A stretch of 9,730 nucleotides of DNA from Bacillota bacterium. GTDB taxonomy: Bacteria; Bacillota; Clostridia; Oscillospirales; Acutalibacteraceae. Location of the stretch: NCBI GenBank assembly GCA_023458915.1, contig JAEWWM010000025.1, forward strand, positions 1-9,730. Reading direction: 5' to 3'. The first letter of the stretch is position 1, and every line of letters begins with the position of its first letter. Below are positions 6,029 to 9,730 of this stretch, piece by piece. Below the pieces are notes generated by a model. That model was given only the letters and a program-made list of their open reading frames with translations. It was not told the DNA's origin and searched no databases. Both the position numbers and the translations under genes were made by a program.

Positions 6029-7402
6029 ATGGAAAAAATCAGCATTGCAGAAATTATTTCAGCTACAAACGGAAATTTATTATCCGGAAATACTGACGGC
6101 ACCATCAACTCTGTATGTATTGATACCAGAAAAATAGAGAAAAATTCTTTGTTTATTCCGCTTGTAGGAGAAAAAGTAGATGGCCATGATTTTATAAACG
6201 ATGCGTTTGAGCTGGGCGCATCGGTTTCGCTTATTCAAAAAGATCACAGACCTTGCGAAATTGCGGGTGCTTTGATTGAGGTTAAGTCTACTCAAAAAGC
6301 TTTAGGCGATTTGGCAAAATATTATAGAAATAAGTTTTCTCTCCCGGTTATAGGAGTCACGGGAAGTGTAGGCAAAACTACAACCAAAGAAATGATTGCG
6401 GCTGCACTTGGTGAATCTTTAAAAGTTTTAAAAACCGAGGGGAATTACAACGGTCAAATAGGGCTCCCTCTTACTATTTTTAATATTAATAGAACTTATG
6501 ACGTAGCCATTTTTGAAATGGGTGTCAGTGAATTTGGCGAAATGGACAGGCTGGCTGACATTGCGAATATTGATATAGGTGTTGTAACAAATATCGGACT
6601 TACTCATATAGAATATTTTAAATCTATAGAGAATACATGCAACGAAAAATTAAAAATGATGAAAAAGCTTGACGGAATTTTTTATTTAAACGGCGATTCT
6701 CCGCTTCTTGCGGACGCTAAAAATAAAATAACTCAGGAAATCATTTATTTTGGAATAAATGGGAATTATCCTTTTAAGTGCGAAGATATTTATTCAAACG
6801 ATAGGGAAACAAATTTCACTTTAGTAACTCCTGAGTTTCGTGAACCCATAACCATTCCTTGCCTCGGAATTCATAATGTCTACAATGCTCTTGCAGCAAT
6901 AGCAGTTGCAACCGGAATGGGGTTGCATCTTGACGATATAAAAAAAGGGCTTTTAAAATTTAAAAATGTAAACATGCGTCAGCAAATTTCAGATTTAGGC
7001 GGAATAACTTTAATTGACGATTCTTACAATGCGAGTCCGGATTCCGTGAAAAGTTCCGTGAGCATCCTTAAAAATTTAAGCCCCGAAGGCAAAAATATTG
7101 TCGTTATTGCAGATATGCTCGAGCTCGGAGAACATTCGCATGAGATACATTTTGACACAGGGCGGTACATAGCGCTTGAAGGCATAGATGTTTTGATAAC
7201 CATAGGAGAAAACGCAAAGTTCTTATCAGACGGCGCAAAATCGGCAAATCAAAATATTGTAACTATGCACTGTAAATCCAATACTGAAGCTTTTGAAGAA
7301 CTTAAAAAAATTATTTTTGAAAATGACAAAATTCTCATAAAAGGCTCCCGCGGAATGCACACAGATGAGATAATTAAATATTTAAAAGCAGAGTTTAATT
7401 AA
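6029..7402 (+). CDS. murF: UDP-MurNAc-tripeptide:D-alanyl-D-alanine ligase
   Basis: Cytoplasmic ligase that adds D-Ala-D-Ala to the MurE product, completing the UDP-MurNAc-pentapeptide. The 457 residues carry an N-terminal domain related to that of MurE (DTRKIEKNSLFIPLVGEKVDGHDF), P-loop GVTGSVGKTTT (109-119, Lys116), EGNYNGQIGLPLT (137-149; most homologues have N-N-x-I-G, here N-G-Q-I-G), EMGVSEFGEM (163-172), NVYNALAA, DDSYNASPDS (family: DxYNANP) and KGSRGM near the end. ATG 6029 follows an AGAGAGG site at 6016-6022. It is co-transcribed with murE. The usual next genes of a division/cell-wall cluster (mraY, murD, ftsW) do not follow: a convergent membrane gene overlaps its last 8 bases. 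Confidence 0.96.
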   Translation: MEKISIAEIISATNGNLLSGNTDGTINSVCIDTRKIEKNSLFIPLVGEKVDGHDFINDAFELGASVSLIQKDHRPCEIAGALIEVKSTQKALGDLAKYYRNKFSLPVIGVTGSVGKTTTKEMIAAALGESLKVLKTEGNYNGQIGLPLTIFNINRTYDVAIFEMGVSEFGEMDRLADIANIDIGVVTNIGLTHIEYFKSIENTCNEKLKMMKKLDGIFYLNGDSPLLADAKNKITQEIIYFGINGNYPFKCEDIYSNDRETNFTLVTPEFREPITIPCLGIHNVYNALAAIAVATGMGLHLDDIKKGLLKFKNVNMRQQISDLGGITLIDDSYNASPDSVKSSVSILKNLSPEGKNIVVIADMLELGEHSHEIHFDTGRYIALEGIDVLITIGENAKFLSDGAKSANQNIVTMHCKSNTEAFEELKKIIFENDKILIKGSRGMHTDEIIKYLKAEFN

Positions 7403-7771
7403 TTTTCTTTTTTGTTTTCCTATTATTAATCCCCACTATAATAAAAAGCATTCCTATAATAAAAAGTACAATTAAAAGTATCAAAAAATTAAAAGAAAAT
7501 GTTTTATTTCTAAATATTATATAATCAATAACATTGAAAGCAATTACAGAAGAACATATTATAATTCCACCCAATAATTCTTTTTTCCATGCCAAAGCTG
7601 TTCCTAGTGTAAATAATCCTGGAATTAATGAAAGCAATATTATTTCTTCTGTTTTTAATGTTTTTATATTATTTATAATGCCTTCCCCCATAAAAAATAT
7701 TAAAAACATCAAAATCACAGCGACACTAATAGTTAGAGCAATTATTTTTGTTAATTTTAAAGCTTTTTCAT
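7395..7771 (-). pseudogene. small four-helix membrane protein, start out of frame by one base
   Basis: Unrecognised membrane protein. The open frame runs from 7784 to 7395 and contains about four hydrophobic helices, with a conserved-looking FMGEGI at the first loop, LSLIPGLFTLGTALAW in the middle and a basic tail (NNRKTKKKIN). In this frame the first usable start is GTG 7716-7718, in the middle of the first helix and without a ribosome site. A proper start exists one frame away: ATG 7769-7771 with GAGGTG at 7781-7786, but it hits TAA after four codons. Adding one A to the A5 run (7764-7768) gives MKKALKLTKIIALTIS joined to the rest, a 125-residue protein with an intact first helix. The 3' end overlaps murF by 8 bp convergently. 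Single-base decay or sequence error are equally possible. Confidence 0.6.
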
Positions 7772-7825
7772 TATTAATTACACCTCATTATTTACATCCG
7801 TTTGTAATGATCAGTTTAAAAATAA

Positions 7826-7901
7826 TGGCACCCCCTGCCAGAATCGAACTGACAACTAATCCTTAGGAGGGACTTGTTATATCCTATTTAACTAAGGGGG
7901 C
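7826..7901 (-). tRNA. tRNA-Arg(CCU), CCA encoded
   Basis: Complete cloverleaf on the minus strand. Acceptor GCCCCCT pairs with AGGGGGT (the first pair is G-U). D arm GTTA/TAAC with GG in the loop; anticodon stem AGTCC/GGATT around CTCCTAA, giving anticodon CCT; a 4-base variable region; T arm GTCAG-TTCGATT-CTGGC; discriminator G and a genomically encoded CCA (7826-7828). It decodes AGG. A consensus promoter lies 34 bp upstream. No convincing terminator hairpin is seen downstream, only an AT-rich run before the membrane gene. Confidence 0.92.
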
Positions 7902-7928
7902 ATACTTAGCTATTCATACTTAGCTATT
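7901..7928 (-). repeat. perfect 14-bp tandem duplication in the tRNA-Arg leader
   Basis: CATACTTAGCTATT occurs twice back to back (7901-7914 and 7915-7928 on the plus strand). The first unit begins at the first base of the tRNA, so the duplication lies in the 5' leader between promoter and mature tRNA, probably a small slippage event. The unit contains TAGCTA, a self-complementary hexamer. Confidence 0.85.
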
Positions 7929-7934
7929 ATAGTT

Positions 7935-7964
7935 ATTATAATAAAATAGGGGAGAGTTTGTCAA
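7935..7964 (-). promoter_or_regulatory. consensus sigma-A promoter of tRNA-Arg(CCU)
   Basis: On the minus strand TTGACA (7959-7964), an 18-base spacer and TATAAT (7935-7940): both hexamers are perfect. The 18-base spacing is the same as at the two promoter/half-tRNA units in this window, which supports reading those as tRNA-type promoters. It lies in the short gap after the ribU stop, so the tRNA is transcribed independently. Confidence 0.8.
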
Positions 7965-7983
7965 AATTATAAATTTTTTCAAA

Positions 7984-8532
7984 TTAGCTTTTATTAAGAC
8001 TTTCAAGCACCTTTTTTACAGGTTTTTCCAACACCAAAGCCGCTCCAACAGTAACGATAAGTTTAATGAGATTATAAGGAAATATAACAGGTAGCATTAA
8101 AGTATCTAAAAGTTCTCTGGAAATTGAAAAGAAGTTAACCCATACAAAATAATTGAAAAATAATTTTACGATAAGACACAAAAGAATGCCGAGGGAAATC
8201 CACAATATCTTATAAACTTTTTTTATATTATTTTTGTAATAAAAAAGTCCTAAAAAAGCAACTATAATTATGGAATTGGCCCGCATTATAAAACCAGCCC
8301 AACCGGCGGAACTAAACATAAGAGTCCTGAGGAATGAGGAAATTAAAAGAACAAGCATACCGGAAGGAATTCCGGAAACAAGGGCAGCTAAAAAAACAGG
8401 TATATCAGAAAAACTTAGCTTTAAAAAAGGAAATGCCGGGAAAAGAGAAAGCCTTCCCAAAAAACCAAGTATCAAAGATATCACTATAAACATCGAGTTA
8501 TATACTGTTGTTAAAACTTTACTTTGCTTCAT
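7984..8532 (-). CDS. ECF transporter substrate-binding (S) component, RibU-like
   Basis: Integral membrane vitamin-binding subunit of an energy-coupling factor transporter; it would work with an EcfA/A'/T module encoded elsewhere. The 182 residues form about six hydrophobic helices. The N-terminal SLFPAFPFLKLSFSDIPVFLAAL strongly recalls the riboflavin transporter RibU (PFLKxDFSDIPALL), and the helix 4 to 6 region with LPVIFPYNLIKLIVTV matches the RibU C-terminal LPFNLIKG segment. Riboflavin is thus the likely substrate, but other S components share this layout. ATG 8530-8532 has only a distant AGAGGCG about 15 bases upstream. The gene lies 64 bp after pfkA on the same strand; that gap holds a palindrome and is too short for an FMN riboswitch. 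Confidence 0.82.
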   Translation of the reverse strand: MKQSKVLTTVYNSMFIVISLILGFLGRLSLFPAFPFLKLSFSDIPVFLAALVSGIPSGMLVLLISSFLRTLMFSSAGWAGFIMRANSIIIVAFLGLFYYKNNIKKVYKILWISLGILLCLIVKLFFNYFVWVNFFSISRELLDTLMLPVIFPYNLIKLIVTVGAALVLEKPVKKVLESLNKS

Positions 8533-8554
8533 GTTAAATTTTTCGCCTCTTTCG

Positions 8555-8584
8555 AATTATACAAAATTAATATTTTGTATAATT
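8555..8584. repeat. 13-bp perfect inverted repeat between pfkA and ribU
   Basis: AATTATACAAAAT and ATTTTGTATAATT face each other across a TAAT loop. No T run follows on the minus strand, so it is a poor Rho-independent terminator for pfkA. Its left arm supplies TATAAT on the minus strand just upstream of ribU, so it could be an operator over a ribU promoter, or simply a hairpin protecting the pfkA message end. Confidence 0.6.
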
Positions 8585-8596
8585 AAGTAATTTCAT

Positions 8597-9565
8597 TTAA
8601 ATAGATATTTGCAGCGCTTTTTCATACAAATTCTTATTAAATGCCTTTTTATAGCTAATCACATCGTCAATATCATAATCAACTATTTTGCTGCACCGAG
8701 CTGCAATTACGCGATTTTTAGCACCATCAATTAAAATATCTACAGCGTGGCATCCCATTATGCTTGCAATTACTCGATCTCTAAGTGTTGGCGATCCTCC
8801 GCGCTGAACGTGTCCTAAAATGGTACACCTTGCTTGTATCCCAGTTTCAAGTTCGATTTTTTTTGCAATATCTGCGGAATTGCCGCAATTTTCAGAAATT
8901 ATAACTATAAAATGCCTTTTACCAATATTTTGAGTAAATTTTATTCTTTCGATAACATCTTTCTCAAAACTGTATTTTATTTCAGGAATAAGTATTGCTG
9001 TTGCGCCGACTGCAATTCCTGTATTAATAGCAATATCTCCGCAGTTTCTACCCATAACTTCCACAACACTGCACTTTTCGTGCGACTGTGCTGTATCTCG
9101 TAGCTTGTCAACCATTTCCATAGCTGTATTCATAGCGGTATCGAAACCTATGGAATAATCGCTGCAAGCAACATCATTATCAATTGTTGCAGGAATAAAT
9201 ATAACGTTGATACCACGGTCGGTTAAAGCTTTAGCTCCATTTAAAGTCCCATTTCCACCTATAGCAATAACAGCGTCAATTTTAGCCTTGCGGCAAAAAT
9301 CAACCGCGCTTTTTATTCCATTCTCGCTTTTAAATTCTTCATCACGAGAACTATATAGAATCGTGCCACCTCTGTGGATTATATCCGAAACCGTCCTTAA
9401 ATTCATTTCAAATGCGTCTCCGGTTCTAAGCCCTGCGTAGCCTCGCCTTATACCAAAAACTCTTATTTTCTGCCCAATCGCGTGGCGAGTAATTGAGCGC
9501 ACAGCTGCATTCATCCCTGGGGCATCTCCCCCACTTGTAAGAATGGCTATAGTTTGTAAGCTCAA
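8597..9565 (-). CDS. 6-phosphofructokinase family protein with altered Mg-ATP and F6P residues
   Basis: Glycolytic ATP-dependent phosphofructokinase family, converting fructose 6-phosphate to the 1,6-bisphosphate. The 322 residues are standard length. Motifs: TSGGDAPGMNAAVR (10-23), HRGGTILYSSR (64-74), TIDND (127-131, catalytic Asp129), VVEVMGRNCGD (167-177), LGHVQRGGSPT (250-260). Gly106 and Ala126 argue for ATP rather than pyrophosphate. Oddities by alignment with E. coli PfkA from memory: GGDGS is GGNGT here (Asp103 to Asn), the F6P-binding Arg162 is Lys164, and the effector-site Glu187 region (GGCEF) is VGATA. It may be a second paralogue with altered activity or regulation. The start is TTG 9563-9565, chosen for a strong TAGGAGGC site 10 bases upstream. 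An IS3 element ends 39 bp upstream and probably displaced the native promoter. Confidence 0.88.
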   Translation of the reverse strand: MSLQTIAILTSGGDAPGMNAAVRSITRHAIGQKIRVFGIRRGYAGLRTGDAFEMNLRTVSDIIHRGGTILYSSRDEEFKSENGIKSAVDFCRKAKIDAVIAIGGNGTLNGAKALTDRGINVIFIPATIDNDVACSDYSIGFDTAMNTAMEMVDKLRDTAQSHEKCSVVEVMGRNCGDIAINTGIAVGATAILIPEIKYSFEKDVIERIKFTQNIGKRHFIVIISENCGNSADIAKKIELETGIQARCTILGHVQRGGSPTLRDRVIASIMGCHAVDILIDGAKNRVIAARCSKIVDYDIDDVISYKKAFNKNLYEKALQISI

Positions 9566-9604
9566 ATTTTTTAAGCCTCCTATAATTTATCTTCTTATCA
9601 CTTA

Positions 9605-9730
9605 TGAACTGACCCCAATTTTTTAGACGATTTTTATCAAGCAATATTAAAATATTGATTTCTGTATTCCACAGGGCTTAATCCCTTTAACTTTAATTTG
9701 ATACGATGGTTGTTGTAATAGCAAATATAC
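9605..9730. mobile_element. end of an IS3-family insertion sequence (continues past right edge)
   Basis: From 9605 the sequence TGAACTGACCCCAATTTTTT looks like the terminal inverted repeat of IS3-family elements, which typically begin TGwACTGACCCC. The reading frame that ends at 9637 is the C-terminus of an IS3 transposase. The spacing of about 30 bp from terminus to stop codon is normal for the family. The other terminus and any target duplication lie outside the window. Confidence 0.75.
9637..9730 (-). CDS. IS3-family transposase (OrfB), C-terminal end only
   Basis: The minus strand entering the window reads YICYYNNHRIKLKLKGLSPVE and then YRNQYFNIA before TGA at 9637-9639. The YYNxxRI-LKGLSPVxYR pattern is the standard end of the DDE transposase (OrfB) of IS3/IS150-type elements. 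Only 31 codons are present, so intactness cannot be judged. The frame points toward pfkA and stops about 30 bp before the IS terminus. Confidence 0.88.
   Translation of the reverse strand, partial: YICYYNNHRIKLKLKGLSPVEYRNQYFNIA

Noticed and set aside
7534..7866. Plus-strand reading frame of 110 codons across the membrane gene and tRNA
   Set aside because: It is antisense to the hydrophobic minus-strand frame and runs into the tRNA; no ribosome site and no protein-like pattern.
8533..8596. FMN riboswitch upstream of the RibU-like gene
   Set aside because: The gap to pfkA is 64 bp and contains only the palindrome; an FMN aptamer needs well over 100 bases and its conserved boxes are not seen.
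8597..9565. Pyrophosphate-dependent phosphofructokinase
   Set aside because: That class has GGDD and PKTIDND; here the corresponding residues are Gly106 and Ala126, as in or near the ATP type.
1..9730. CRISPR array
   Set aside because: No set of regularly spaced near-identical repeats was seen on reading the window.

Overview
The window is AT-rich bacterial DNA with Shine-Dalgarno sites in front of most genes, several TTG or GTG starts and a MurE carrying the meso-diaminopimelate DNPR motif. This fits a low-GC Firmicute, most likely a clostridial lineage. That assignment is inferred from gene types and base composition; no species can be named.

Layout. (1) 1-1852, minus strand: a phage-type recombination module. 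In transcription order it holds a small membrane peptide, two small zinc-finger proteins, a RecB/RecE-like PD-(D/E)XK nuclease broken by a one-base homopolymer loss, and a RecT annealase that runs off the left edge. (2) 1895-2180: a minus-strand terminator, a possible integrase C-terminal remnant, and a promoter-like sequence fused to the 3' half of a tRNA-Arg(CCG). This looks like the right edge of a prophage or integrative element. (3) 2293-4319, plus strand: a GNAT acetyltransferase overlapping a small pyrophosphatase-like gene, a short antisense UPF0178 (YaiI/YqxD) remnant, and a DegV lipid-binding protein. (4) 4406-4491: a second, decayed copy of the promoter plus tRNA-half unit, lying in the murE leader. 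(5) 4522-7402: murE and murF, consecutive steps of peptidoglycan precursor synthesis. (6) 7395-9565, minus strand: a small membrane protein whose start is out of frame by one base, a complete tRNA-Arg(CCU) with a consensus promoter, a RibU-like ECF transporter S component, and a phosphofructokinase with unusual active-site residues. (7) 9605-9730: the transposase-3' end of an IS3-family element inserted just upstream of the phosphofructokinase ribosome binding site.

The most unusual signal is the pair of promoter plus half-tRNA units 2.3 kb apart. They share an identical 17-mer. Over 43 aligned tRNA positions they differ only by 11 transitions, and in every case the second copy has the A or T. 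They may be attachment sites of elements inserted in tandem at a tRNA gene, or a dispersed truncated-tRNA transcription unit. A second theme is genes put out of frame by exactly one base in a short A or T run (the nuclease and the membrane protein, possibly also a zinc-ribbon gene). That pattern could be real decay or a systematic sequence error.
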